Source: Pseudidiomarina atlantica (lineage in GTDB: Bacteria > Pseudomonadota > Gammaproteobacteria > Enterobacterales > Alteromonadaceae). Taken from it: a DNA stretch of 64,000 nucleotides. Numbering within the stretch: position 1 is the stretch's first letter; every line of letters starts with the position of its first letter. Positions 9,733 through 17,516 of this stretch are shown here, one piece after another. The DNA lies in assembly GCF_000753735.1 (NCBI RefSeq), contig NZ_JPIN01000002.1:186001-250000 (forward strand), in the 5' to 3' direction. The notes under the pieces are model-generated. The model ran no database searches and had not been told where the DNA came from. It was given only the letters and a program-made list of their open reading frames with translations. Made by a program: the position numbers and the translations under genes.

Positions 9733-11219
9733 GTAATGGACCGCAATTCGCCGCACTTGATTTAGGCTCGAACAGTTTTCACCTGATCACTGCGCGTGTC
9801 ATCGATCAACATTTGCAGCCACTGCTGCGATTTAAGCAAAAGGTGCGCTTAGCCGAAGGCCTACGCAACAACGGTAAGTTGACCGAAGAGGCCATGCAGC
9901 GCGGACTCGATGCGTTGCAATTATGCGCGCAGCGGCTTGAAGGTTTTACCAGCGAACAAGTGCACGTGGTTGCCACTCACACCTTACGCGAAGCGCGTAA
10001 CAGCGATGTGTTTTTAGCGCGAGCTGCGGCGATTCTACCCTTTCCGATCACAATTATTTCGGGTCATGAAGAAGCGCGTTTAATCTACCGTGGCGTGGCC
10101 CAAACCAGTGCCAATGTCGGCAAACGGCTGGTTATTGATATCGGTGGCGGCAGTACTGAAATGGTGGCTGGTAATGAGTTTGAGCCAGAGCTGTTGACCT
10201 CACGCTCCATTGGTTGTGTCAGCTACACCGAGCGCTTTTTTAGCAAAGGCAAGCTTAGCGCTAAGCGCTTTAACCGCGCGTTGACCGCGGCGCGCAGTGA
10301 GCTTGAGCCGATTGCCCAAAGCTTCCGCAAGTTCCAAGCACAGCAAGTGATTGGCACCTCAGGCACCATGAAGGCAATTGCACAATGGTTACAAGCGCGC
10401 GATCAATCACCGCCTGACCGCATTACGCGTGCGCAGCTTGAGCAGTGTATGCAAGAAGTGCTGCAACATTCGCTGATTAGCAACTTTACCGCGCCAGGTA
10501 TCGATAGTGAACGCTTACCGATTTTGCCGGCAGGCTTAGCTATTTTGATTGCGATTATGGATGAGCTTGAACTCAACGAACTGATGACCCACGATGCTGC
10601 TCTCCGCGAAGGGGTTTTGTACGAACTGGCGGAGCGGGCTATCGAGCACCGCGATGTGCGTGAACGTACCGTAGACGGCATGGCGGCGCGCTACCGTATT
10701 GATGAGATTCAAGCCGCGCGGGTGATTGAGACCGTGCAGCACCTGCTTAAACGGGCGGCTAAGCCGTGGGGTATCCGCGCCAAAGAATGGCAACCCTTAG
10801 TCACTTGGGCAGCACGTTTGCATGAAGTTGGCTTACAGATTAACTCCAGCGCGATTCAAGCACACTCCGGCTACATCTTAGCCAATGCTGACATGCCCGG
10901 CTTCAATAAAGAAGAACAAGCCGTACTCGCCGCCTTGGTGCGGCAGTTCCGCAAAAAAATCCAAATGGAGCGGGTGCCGTTGTTGTATTTGTATCAACAA
11001 CAAGATTTGCATCGCGTACTTGGCTTATTGCGACTGGCCGTGCTGTTTAATACGGACCGGCAGCCGTCACAGTTGCTCAAAGACGTTCAGGCAGGTGGCG
11101 ATTGGTTGGTGCTGCAGCTTACCGAACAAGGGCAAAGCAATCCGATGTTGGTGGCCGATTTAGAGAATGAAATTAAACAACAAGCAAAATTAGGAGTGCA
11201 GCTACGCTTCCATGCGTAA
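9729..11219 (+). CDS. ppx: exopolyphosphatase / GppA-type phosphatase
   Basis: 496 residues with an N-terminal actin-like (ASKHA) phosphatase domain and a C-terminal HD-like helical domain, the layout of E. coli Ppx. Nucleotide/phosphate loops are seen in AALDLGSNSFHL (residues about 7-18), VIDIGGGSTEMV and GTSGTMKAIAQ, and the catalytic Glu region is in VATHTLREARNS. It degrades polyphosphate from the chain ends and may also hydrolyse pppGpp. The 4-base overlap with ppk1 shows an operon. The downstream gene is convergent. Confidence 0.95.
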   Translation: MSNGPQFAALDLGSNSFHLITARVIDQHLQPLLRFKQKVRLAEGLRNNGKLTEEAMQRGLDALQLCAQRLEGFTSEQVHVVATHTLREARNSDVFLARAAAILPFPITIISGHEEARLIYRGVAQTSANVGKRLVIDIGGGSTEMVAGNEFEPELLTSRSIGCVSYTERFFSKGKLSAKRFNRALTAARSELEPIAQSFRKFQAQQVIGTSGTMKAIAQWLQARDQSPPDRITRAQLEQCMQEVLQHSLISNFTAPGIDSERLPILPAGLAILIAIMDELELNELMTHDAALREGVLYELAERAIEHRDVRERTVDGMAARYRIDEIQAARVIETVQHLLKRAAKPWGIRAKEWQPLVTWAARLHEVGLQINSSAIQAHSGYILANADMPGFNKEEQAVLAALVRQFRKKIQMERVPLLYLYQQQDLHRVLGLLRLAVLFNTDRQPSQLLKDVQAGGDWLVLQLTEQGQSNPMLVADLENEIKQQAKLGVQLRFHA

Positions 11220-11235
11220 CCACACTAAAAACGCT

Positions 11236-11838
11236 TTAGAATGCGAAACTTGCGCCCAACTTGAACACGGTACCGTCGCCGTTACCTTCAATGCCGGCGA
11301 TGCCATGCAAGTTCTCAGTAAATAGGACGCGGCCTTCGACCCCAAAAGTGGTGTCGTCAGCGTCGTCGACATCGACATAGTTGGCGTAACCTTTGACATG
11401 GAAAGTATTGCTAATCACTTGATTGATACCGGCCTTCACGCCGTAGCCGTCTTCTTCGGTGGTAAAGTTGTCAGACTCGCCTTCAAAACGCACCCACGCC
11501 GGTTCAACAAACAAGTGTGAGGTACGACTCAGCGGAAATAAAAAGCCCACACCGGCGCGCCAAGTGTCAACATCCACGTCAACCCGCTGCCCGCCAATAT
11601 TGTAATCTTCGCCGAGGCGGTCATAAGAGCCGATAATATAAAAGTTTTCGGTGATCAGCTTAGAGCCTTCGATTTGAAAGCCCGTCGGCTCATAGTCGAC
11701 ACCGAGAAAGTCGTCATCATCGTAGTTTGCTGACAAGTAGTTTACCGATACATAATCGTAGACCGGTGTGTCATCAGCAACGGCTGTACCGCTAGCAAGT
11801 AGCGCGAGCGCAGAAGTAGAGAACAAAAGCTTTTTCAT
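11236..11838 (-). CDS. outer-membrane beta-barrel protein
   Basis: 200-residue secreted protein with a signal peptide (MKKLLFSTSALALLASGTAVA). Alternating polar/hydrophobic strands and a C-terminal phenylalanine (KLGASFAF) form the outer-membrane insertion signal. It is acidic and glycine/aspartate rich, with 8 or so predicted strands such as YDYVSVNYLSANY, FYIIGSYDRLG and FHVKGYANYVDV. It looks like the small OmpA-like/porin family barrels with no periplasmic domain. A strong GGGAGG Shine-Dalgarno precedes the ATG. No specific ligand can be inferred. It converges on ppx with 16 bases between and no visible terminator. Confidence 0.8.
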   Translation of the reverse strand: MKKLLFSTSALALLASGTAVADDTPVYDYVSVNYLSANYDDDDFLGVDYEPTGFQIEGSKLITENFYIIGSYDRLGEDYNIGGQRVDVDVDTWRAGVGFLFPLSRTSHLFVEPAWVRFEGESDNFTTEEDGYGVKAGINQVISNTFHVKGYANYVDVDDADDTTFGVEGRVLFTENLHGIAGIEGNGDGTVFKLGASFAF

Positions 11839-11940
11839 GACTAACCTCCCTATTGATGGTTAGCCATTAGTTTAGGCTTCGCACACCGTGGTACAAGGCG
11901 GTCGATGTTAAAACTTGTGTTAAGAGAGGGGCTTGATGGT

Positions 11941-12993
11941 TTAGGCCGCTACCGCAGTCACCCGATTCCGACCGTTCGCTTTACTACTGTGCAAGGCTTT
12001 GTCGGCGCGATTGATCAGGCGATTTAAGGTTTCGTTAGGCAGCAATTGGGTTACACCAATGCTAATTGAAACGGCAAGCTCGTCTTTAAGGAGTTCTTGC
12101 CAACGAAAGTCTTTAACCGTGCCACGAATACGCTCGGCTAGCAGTTGTGCGTTTTCGAGTGTGGTATTCGGCAGTAACACTAAAAACTCCTCGCCACCCC
12201 AGCGCCCAATCACATCGTGTTGACGCAGCTCGGTGCGCAGCAACTTGGTGAGACAGCAGAGCACTTCATCGCCTTTTTGGTGACTGAAAATATCATTGAT
12301 CAGCTTGAAGTGGTCGGCATCAATCAAGAGCACGCTGAGCGGCATCGCAAATCGCTCTGCGCGTGAAATTTCCGCTTCACCGACTTCTGTCATGTGCCGC
12401 CGATTCTTCAGCCCCGTTAACATGTCGGTGCTTGCCAATTTGCGCAACGCACGTTGCCCTTCGATGACCGTTTCGATGTAAAACAAAGCCAAGTAACTAA
12501 ACATGGCGAACACCACCGTCAAATTAAACAGGTTCACACCATCGAGCGCCGCACGAGACACTAAAGGCTGTAGCGGTGGAATCAGCTCAGACATGACAAA
12601 GAGTCCAGTGTAGAGCACCCACAACACCAGCAACGCTGCAATCGCCTTCGACCGCTTGAGCGTAACCGCAAGTGCCGGAATGAAGACCAGCAAGTAGTAA
12701 TGAAAGCCGCTGCCCCAGCCAATCAAGAGAATGCCAAGCGCGGCATGAATCACGACTTCCGACCAAATCAGCCCAACCCCAAGCTTATTTTTGCGTTGCC
12801 TAATCGCCCAATAAGCAATTGCATACACCGTCATACTTCCAACACTCACCCACGCTAATATGGGCGAGCCGACCGCAAGGAAAATAAGCAGAAATAGCAA
12901 ATTGGTACTTCCGGCAATCACGCAAGTACGCAGGGCGACCCGCCAAAATTGCGGGCGTGCTGAGGGAGTGGTTCGGCGCTCCGTGCGGTTCAT
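11941..12993 (-). CDS. membrane diguanylate cyclase
   Basis: 350 residues: about six transmembrane helices (residues about 20-180) as an unassigned integral sensor, then a GGDEF domain (about 190-345). The active-site signature is GGEEF in GRWGGEEFLVLLP, which is catalytically competent. An inhibitory RxxD site (RQHD) lies five residues upstream, so product inhibition by c-di-GMP is expected. The ADKALHSSKANGRNRV end is typical. It is the first of at least four c-di-GMP metabolic genes in this window. It is divergent from the arsenic operon; nothing suggests that they share function. Confidence 0.93.
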   Translation of the reverse strand: MNRTERRTTPSARPQFWRVALRTCVIAGSTNLLFLLIFLAVGSPILAWVSVGSMTVYAIAYWAIRQRKNKLGVGLIWSEVVIHAALGILLIGWGSGFHYYLLVFIPALAVTLKRSKAIAALLVLWVLYTGLFVMSELIPPLQPLVSRAALDGVNLFNLTVVFAMFSYLALFYIETVIEGQRALRKLASTDMLTGLKNRRHMTEVGEAEISRAERFAMPLSVLLIDADHFKLINDIFSHQKGDEVLCCLTKLLRTELRQHDVIGRWGGEEFLVLLPNTTLENAQLLAERIRGTVKDFRWQELLKDELAVSISIGVTQLLPNETLNRLINRADKALHSSKANGRNRVTAVAA

Positions 12994-13102
12994 GTAAGTT
13001 CCTTATCGCATCCAAGCTCAAATTAAGCTTTAATAAACAAAAATAGAACAAAATCACCAGTTATGGGAACCAAACTCAAAAAAAACTTCCCCCACCCAAC
13101 AC

Positions 13103-13118
13103 ATATGGATTACCATAT
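13103..13118. promoter_or_regulatory. candidate ArsR operator
   Basis: A 6-4-6 perfect inverted repeat, ATATGG-ATTA-CCATAT, lies 52 bases before the start of the ArsC-ArsR fusion gene and directly before the heptad repeats. ArsR-family repressors bind AT-rich dyads of this kind in their own promoters. Assignment is inferred from position and symmetry. Confidence 0.5.
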
Positions 13119-13120
13119 AT

Positions 13121-13169
13121 AACGATTAACGATTAACGATTAACGATTAACGATTAACGATTAACGACC
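13121..13169 (+). repeat. heptad tandem repeat A (AACGATT x6)
   Basis: Six perfect copies of AACGATT (13121-13162) and one variant AACGACC (13163-13169) run straight into the ATG of the arsenic regulator/reductase gene. There is no recognisable Shine-Dalgarno between the array and the start codon. Related heptads occur before three other genes in this window. Confidence 0.9.
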
Positions 13170-13877
13170 ATGCACATTCTCTTCGTCTGTACCGCCAACT
13201 CAGCCCGCAGCCTCATCGCTGAAGCGCTGCTACAACAACTGGCCGGTGACCGCATGCACGTCAGCAGTGCAGGAACCGAGCCCACCACGGCGCATCCCCG
13301 CGCGCTGGCAGCCTTGCAGCGTCGTGGCATCGCTACCGATAACCTGCGCTCGAAATCACTTGATGGTTTGGCGGATACGCAATTTGATTACGTGATTAGC
13401 TTGTGTGACCGCGCGCGCAAAGAGTGCCAACCCCTTTTTCGCGGGCAAAACTTTATCAGTTGGGACTTCCCTGACCCGGTGGCAGCAGACACTGACGCGG
13501 CCTTTGATAAAACCGTGCATGAGCTGAGCGAACGTATTCGCATGTTTTTGCTGATTCAAGATAAACGCGACACCACCAAGCACCTGTTCAACGCGCCCAC
13601 GGACTTCTTCAAAGTAATGGCGGATCCGTTGCGCCTACAGATGTTGCTATTGTTGCACCGTGGTGAACTGTGCGTGTGTGACTTGGTCGATGCTACTGGC
13701 ATGTCGCAACCAAAGGTCTCGCGGCATTTGGCGCAATTGCGTGAATATGGCTTGTTGCTGGACCGTAAAGATTCACGCTGGGTTTATTACCGACTCAACC
13801 CAGCCATGCCCGATTGGATGGCGAAAATTATCGCCACCACTGCTGAATACAACCCAATGAAAAGGACGACGTCATGA
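13170..13877 (+). CDS. ArsC (low-MW phosphatase type) - ArsR fusion
   Basis: 235 residues with two domains. Residues about 1-130 are a thioredoxin-type arsenate reductase: CX5R loop VCTANSARS (C8 nucleophile) and the redox pair C-x6-C in [12 protein letters not shown], then the DFPDPV aspartate motif. Residues about 145-230 are an ArsR winged helix with the metalloid-binding ELCVCDL on the recognition helix, [19 protein letters not shown] and a YYRLNP wing. The protein should both reduce arsenate and act as an arsenite-released repressor. Fusions in the opposite order (ArsR first) are described in other bacteria; this order is less familiar. The start is the ATG abutting the heptad array. It overlaps gap by 4 bases. 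Confidence 0.9.
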   Translation: MHILFVCTANSARSLIAEALLQQLAGDRMHVSSAGTEPTTAHPRALAALQRRGIATDNLRSKSLDGLADTQFDYVISLCDRARKECQPLFRGQNFISWDFPDPVAADTDAAFDKTVHELSERIRMFLLIQDKRDTTKHLFNAPTDFFKVMADPLRLQMLLLLHRGELCVCDLVDATGMSQPKVSRHLAQLREYGLLLDRKDSRWVYYRLNPAMPDWMAKIIATTAEYNPMKRTTS

Positions 13878-14875
13878 CAATTAAAGTAGGTATTAATGGC
13901 TTTGGCCGCATCGGTCGTTTAGCGATGCGCATTGCTGCAGCGCGCGATGATCTCGAAGTGATACAGATCAACGACCCAGGTGGTGATGCCAAAACCTTCG
14001 CGCACTTGCTGGAGTTTGATTCGGTGCATGGTCATTGGGATGCAGCTATCAGTGCGGATGATGCAAGTATTACCGTAAACGGCAAAACGATGAGGTTTAC
14101 TCGCGAGAAAACCATTGAAGACAACGACTGGAGTGCTTGCGATGTAGTACTCGAGGCGTCGGGCAAAATGAAAACAGTGGCGGTATTGCAGGGCTATTTA
14201 GAGCAAGGTGTGAAGCGTGTCGTGGTGTCAGCGCCGGTCAAAGAAGCGGGTGCGTTGAACATTACCATGGGCGTGAACGATCATCTGTTTGACCCAGCTC
14301 AGCATCGTATTATCACGGCAGCGTCTTGTACCACTAACTGCTTAGCGCCAGTGGTCAAAGTTCTGCATGAACAAATTGGTATCAAGCACGGTTCGATCAC
14401 TACCATTCATTCAATTACCAATACGCAGAGTATTCTCGACACGCCACACAAGGATTTGCGCCGCGCGCGTGCTTGTGGCGAGAGTTTGATTCCAACTTCA
14501 ACCGGCTCAGCCACTGCCATTATTGAGATCTTCCCAGAGCTAAAAGGGCGCTTAGATGGTCACGCGGTGCGGGTTCCGCTGGCAAATGCCTCGTTGACCG
14601 ATTGCGTGTTTGAGCTTGAGCGTGCAACGACGGTGGAAGAAGTGAACGCGCTCTTCAAAGCAGCGGCAGAGCACGAACTGAAAGGTATTTTAGGTTACGA
14701 AGAACGCCCACTGGTCTCCATCGATTACCGCACCGACCCACGCTCGAGTATTGTTGATGCGCTGTCGACTCGCGTCGTGAACGGCACCCATGTGAAGGTC
14801 TACGCTTGGTACGATAACGAGTGGGGCTACGCTAATCGTGCCACTGAACTCGTTGCCAAGGTGGGGGCATGTTAA
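13874..14875 (+). CDS. gap: glyceraldehyde-3-phosphate dehydrogenase, arsenic-associated
   Basis: 333-residue class I GAPDH. The NAD fold starts [16 protein letters not shown], the catalytic cysteine is in [10 protein letters not shown] (near residue 154), and the C-terminal [11 protein letters not shown] is conserved. In ars operons that contain arsJ, this enzyme uses arsenate in place of phosphate to make 1-arseno-3-phosphoglycerate, which ArsJ exports. It starts inside the end of the ArsC-ArsR gene and overlaps arsJ by 7 bases. A glycolytic housekeeping role is less likely given this context, though the sequence alone does not exclude it. Confidence 0.93.
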   Translation: MTIKVGINGFGRIGRLAMRIAAARDDLEVIQINDPGGDAKTFAHLLEFDSVHGHWDAAISADDASITVNGKTMRFTREKTIEDNDWSACDVVLEASGKMKTVAVLQGYLEQGVKRVVVSAPVKEAGALNITMGVNDHLFDPAQHRIITAASCTTNCLAPVVKVLHEQIGIKHGSITTIHSITNTQSILDTPHKDLRRARACGESLIPTSTGSATAIIEIFPELKGRLDGHAVRVPLANASLTDCVFELERATTVEEVNALFKAAAEHELKGILGYEERPLVSIDYRTDPRSSIVDALSTRVVNGTHVKVYAWYDNEWGYANRATELVAKVGAC

Positions 14876-16101
14876 GCACGCTGAGCCCGGCAGTGCGCCA
14901 GTACTTGATTGTTACTGGTAACTATTGGGCATTCACCCTTACCGATGGTGCGTTGCGCATGCTGGTGGTGTTGCACTTCCATCAGTTGGGATACAGTGCG
15001 CTTGAAGTTGCCATGTTGTTTTTGTTTTACGAGTTTTTTGGCGTGGTCACCAACCTCTTCGGTGGGTGGCTAGGCGCGCGCTGGGGGCTCAACCGCACAA
15101 TGAACATCGGGCTTGGCCTGCAGCTAGTGGCATTAGCGATGTTGTTGGTCCCGGCCAGTTGGTTAACTGTGGTGTGGGTCATGGCCGCCCAAGCATTGTC
15201 CGGAATCGCCAAAGATCTCAATAAAATGAGTGCCAAAAGCACGATAAAGCTGTTGGTGTCGGACCAACAGCAAGGCACTCTATACAAGTGGGTGGCGCTG
15301 CTGACCGGTTCCAAGAATACCCTCAAAGGCGTCGGCTTTTTCTTGGGTGGCTTGTTATTGACTGTCATTGGCTTTCAGGGCGCGGTTGCGGCAATGCTAG
15401 CGATGCTGGCGCTGGTTTGGATACTGAGTCTAGTCACGCTCAAACAAGACACAGGCAAAGCTAAGTTCAAACCCAAATTTCGCGAGATGTTATCGAAAAG
15501 CCGTGCGATTAATGTGCTTTCGGCGGCACGTTTCGCGTTGTTTGGCGCTCGCGATGTTTGGTTTGTCGTTGCGTTACCAGTATTCCTAGTCACTCAGCTG
15601 CAATGGCAGCAGTGGCAAGTCGGTAGTTTTTTGGCGCTCTGGGTGATCGGTTACGGTATCGTACAGGCTTTCGCACCGCGTTTTACGCGCAGTGCTGTGC
15701 TGTCGTTACGCACTCTTACTATGATCTGGGGTACTTTGTTGACGGCAACGCCATTGCTTTTGATCGCTGGCATCGGCAGTGACTGGCCGCTCGACTCTGT
15801 CATCATTGCTGGGTTGGCGCTGTTTGGCTTCTGCTTCGCGGTCAACTCATCGTTGCACAGTTACTTAATCGTATCTTATGCACGTGCCGACGGTGTCTCA
15901 CTGGATGTCGGCTTTTATTACATGGCGAACGCCGCGGGGCGACTGCTCGGAACGGTACTATCGGGGTGGCTCTATCAAACCTATGGCTTGCTCACTTGCC
16001 TGCTGGTTTCGGCAATTTTGCTGGTTTGTGCTACTTTGGCTATAGGGCAATTACCGCTGCGGCCGACGGAAAATGCAGCGCATTTACAAGGAAAAGACTG
16101 A
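14869..16101 (+). CDS. arsJ: organoarsenical efflux permease ArsJ
   Basis: 410-residue MFS transporter with about 12 hydrophobic segments. The start [37 protein letters not shown] is the characteristic ArsJ N-terminus, and [13 protein letters not shown] with [17 protein letters not shown] is strongly conserved in the family. It exports 1-arseno-3-phosphoglycerate, which breaks down outside to arsenate. It is coupled to gap by overlap, and its stop TGA shares one base with the ATG of the next gene. Together with the fused ArsC-ArsR, two detoxification routes are present: reduction and organoarsenical export. No ArsB or Acr3 arsenite pump is visible here. Confidence 0.95.
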   Translation: MLSTLSPAVRQYLIVTGNYWAFTLTDGALRMLVVLHFHQLGYSALEVAMLFLFYEFFGVVTNLFGGWLGARWGLNRTMNIGLGLQLVALAMLLVPASWLTVVWVMAAQALSGIAKDLNKMSAKSTIKLLVSDQQQGTLYKWVALLTGSKNTLKGVGFFLGGLLLTVIGFQGAVAAMLAMLALVWILSLVTLKQDTGKAKFKPKFREMLSKSRAINVLSAARFALFGARDVWFVVALPVFLVTQLQWQQWQVGSFLALWVIGYGIVQAFAPRFTRSAVLSLRTLTMIWGTLLTATPLLLIAGIGSDWPLDSVIIAGLALFGFCFAVNSSLHSYLIVSYARADGVSLDVGFYYMANAAGRLLGTVLSGWLYQTYGLLTCLLVSAILLVCATLAIGQLPLRPTENAAHLQGKD

Positions 16102-16781
16102 TGAAAATGACTTCTATTCTGACTGCTTGCGCACTGAGTGCGGCTGCACTGCTAGCGCTACCAAGCACGGCAAAAGGTTCTCTGACGATGTTGTCTGAAG
16201 GCGAGCGGGTCCGCGCTGAATTTATTGATGGTGATTATCTACGCATGGAGTCTGGTGACCCCGAGCAGGGCTACATGCTGATGCGTGATGGTAAGCTTTA
16301 TTCTGTAGCTAATCAGGGTGGCATGACCATGGTCATCGACATTGCCGACGCCATGCGCATGATGGGTGATGCAATGGAAGTGCCGCAAGACGATCTCAAT
16401 AATGAATTTGAGGGCTTTGTTTCGTTAGAGGCAACTGGGCGCACCACCACTGTTGATGGGATTGAGGGCGAGTATTATTTACTCACCACGAAAGAAAATG
16501 ACGGCACCGAGTCAACTGAAGAAATATTGATGACGGATAACCAAGTGGTCGTCGACTTCAATCTCGCCATGCTCAATATGGTTGAAATTATGCTCGACGC
16601 CATGGGTGAGGAACTGCCGGAAGGCTTTGCTCATATGCGCGCCAACACTGTGGAAAAAGGTTTGGGCGTGATGCAGCAAGACAACAATTATGAACTTACC
16701 GACATCGACGCTACGGTGCCAGCAGCCGAACGCTTCGTACTGCCAGCTGAACCGATGAAATTGCCAGGTATGGGCGGTTAA
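16101..16781 (+). CDS. secreted protein of unknown function in the ars operon
   Basis: 226 residues. The product starts [26 protein letters not shown], a clear Sec signal peptide, so the mature part is periplasmic. It is acidic and methionine-rich (TMVIDIADAMRMMGDAMEV, MLNMVEIMLDAMGEEL). The body looks like a beta-rich domain that repeatedly reads out a value (MLMRDGKLYSVA, GEYYLLTTKENDG), reminiscent of DUF4412-like secreted proteins, but I do not recognise it with confidence. ATG 16101 overlaps the arsJ stop by one base, so it is very likely cotranscribed with the arsenic genes. A role in metal(loid) stress is only an inference from position. Confidence 0.7.
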   Translation: MKMTSILTACALSAAALLALPSTAKGSLTMLSEGERVRAEFIDGDYLRMESGDPEQGYMLMRDGKLYSVANQGGMTMVIDIADAMRMMGDAMEVPQDDLNNEFEGFVSLEATGRTTTVDGIEGEYYLLTTKENDGTESTEEILMTDNQVVVDFNLAMLNMVEIMLDAMGEELPEGFAHMRANTVEKGLGVMQQDNNYELTDIDATVPAAERFVLPAEPMKLPGMGG

Positions 16782-16790
16782 CTCGCCACT

Positions 16791-17501
16791 TTAATCCGAC
16801 AGATAATATTCGACGGTGGACACCACGCGAATATTTTTCAAATGCGGATTGTGCCGATCACGCGCGCTGATGCTGAATTGACCTTGGCTGGCGCGCTTGA
16901 TTTTACCGAGAGTGCTTTGTGAATCTTCAGCAAATTTCATTGCTACCTCGCGCGCATTTACCGTTGCTTCCTCAATCATTTCAGGTTTAATTTCGTTGAG
17001 TCGGGTAAATATATATTCGGGCTGTGAGTTGTAATCATCACCGTTGAGTACGATGCCCTGTTGGCCGAGTTCTGCCATTGAGCTCATGATGAGACGAATG
17101 TCTTCGACGGCTTCTGAATACACCGTGATAGTTTGCGTCGCAGTGTAGCGAAACGGACCTGGATCGCCACCACCATAGCGTTGGGCAGATTTATCCACAA
17201 TCGCCGGCGCAGAAGTGGATATTTCTTCTTCATTGATCCCTTTGAGTAGCAAGAAAGCCACAATTTTCTTATTTGAAGCTTCGATTTCTTGATAAATCGC
17301 GTCAAGATCGTTACTTGCGGTGGTGTATTGGATGGGCCAAAGCACGATGTCAGCTAAATATTCACGTTCTGACAGGCCTTTCACTGTGACACTGCGCTCC
17401 ATTGCGCGCGCCTCAAGAAAACCATTTGCCGCAATACTTGCAGCGGCCACTAAACCGACAATTAGAGATACGCCTAAAATCGTGGCGACGGTATTTCGCA
17501 T
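16791..17501 (-). CDS. SIMPL-domain (DUF541) periplasmic protein
   Basis: 236 residues with an N-terminal membrane anchor/signal (VATILGVSLIVGLVAAASIAA) followed by a SIMPL domain. Family landmarks are SVTVKGLSEREYLADIVLW near the start and the C-terminal IRVVSTVEYYLSD. SIMPL proteins are envelope-associated and implicated in stress tolerance, but their biochemical activity is unclear. It lies 15 bases downstream of the PAS-GGDEF-EAL gene on the same strand, so the two may be one operon, and it converges on the ars operon with nine bases between stops. Confidence 0.85.
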   Translation of the reverse strand: MRNTVATILGVSLIVGLVAAASIAANGFLEARAMERSVTVKGLSEREYLADIVLWPIQYTTASNDLDAIYQEIEASNKKIVAFLLLKGINEEEISTSAPAIVDKSAQRYGGGDPGPFRYTATQTITVYSEAVEDIRLIMSSMAELGQQGIVLNGDDYNSQPEYIFTRLNEIKPEMIEEATVNAREVAMKFAEDSQSTLGKIKRASQGQFSISARDRHNPHLKNIRVVSTVEYYLSD

Positions 17502-17516
17502 AGCAAATCCTTAATG

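Noticed and set aside
13121-13169. CRISPR array or telomere-like repeats
   Set aside because: The units are only 7 bp with no spacers, so it is a simple tandem repeat.
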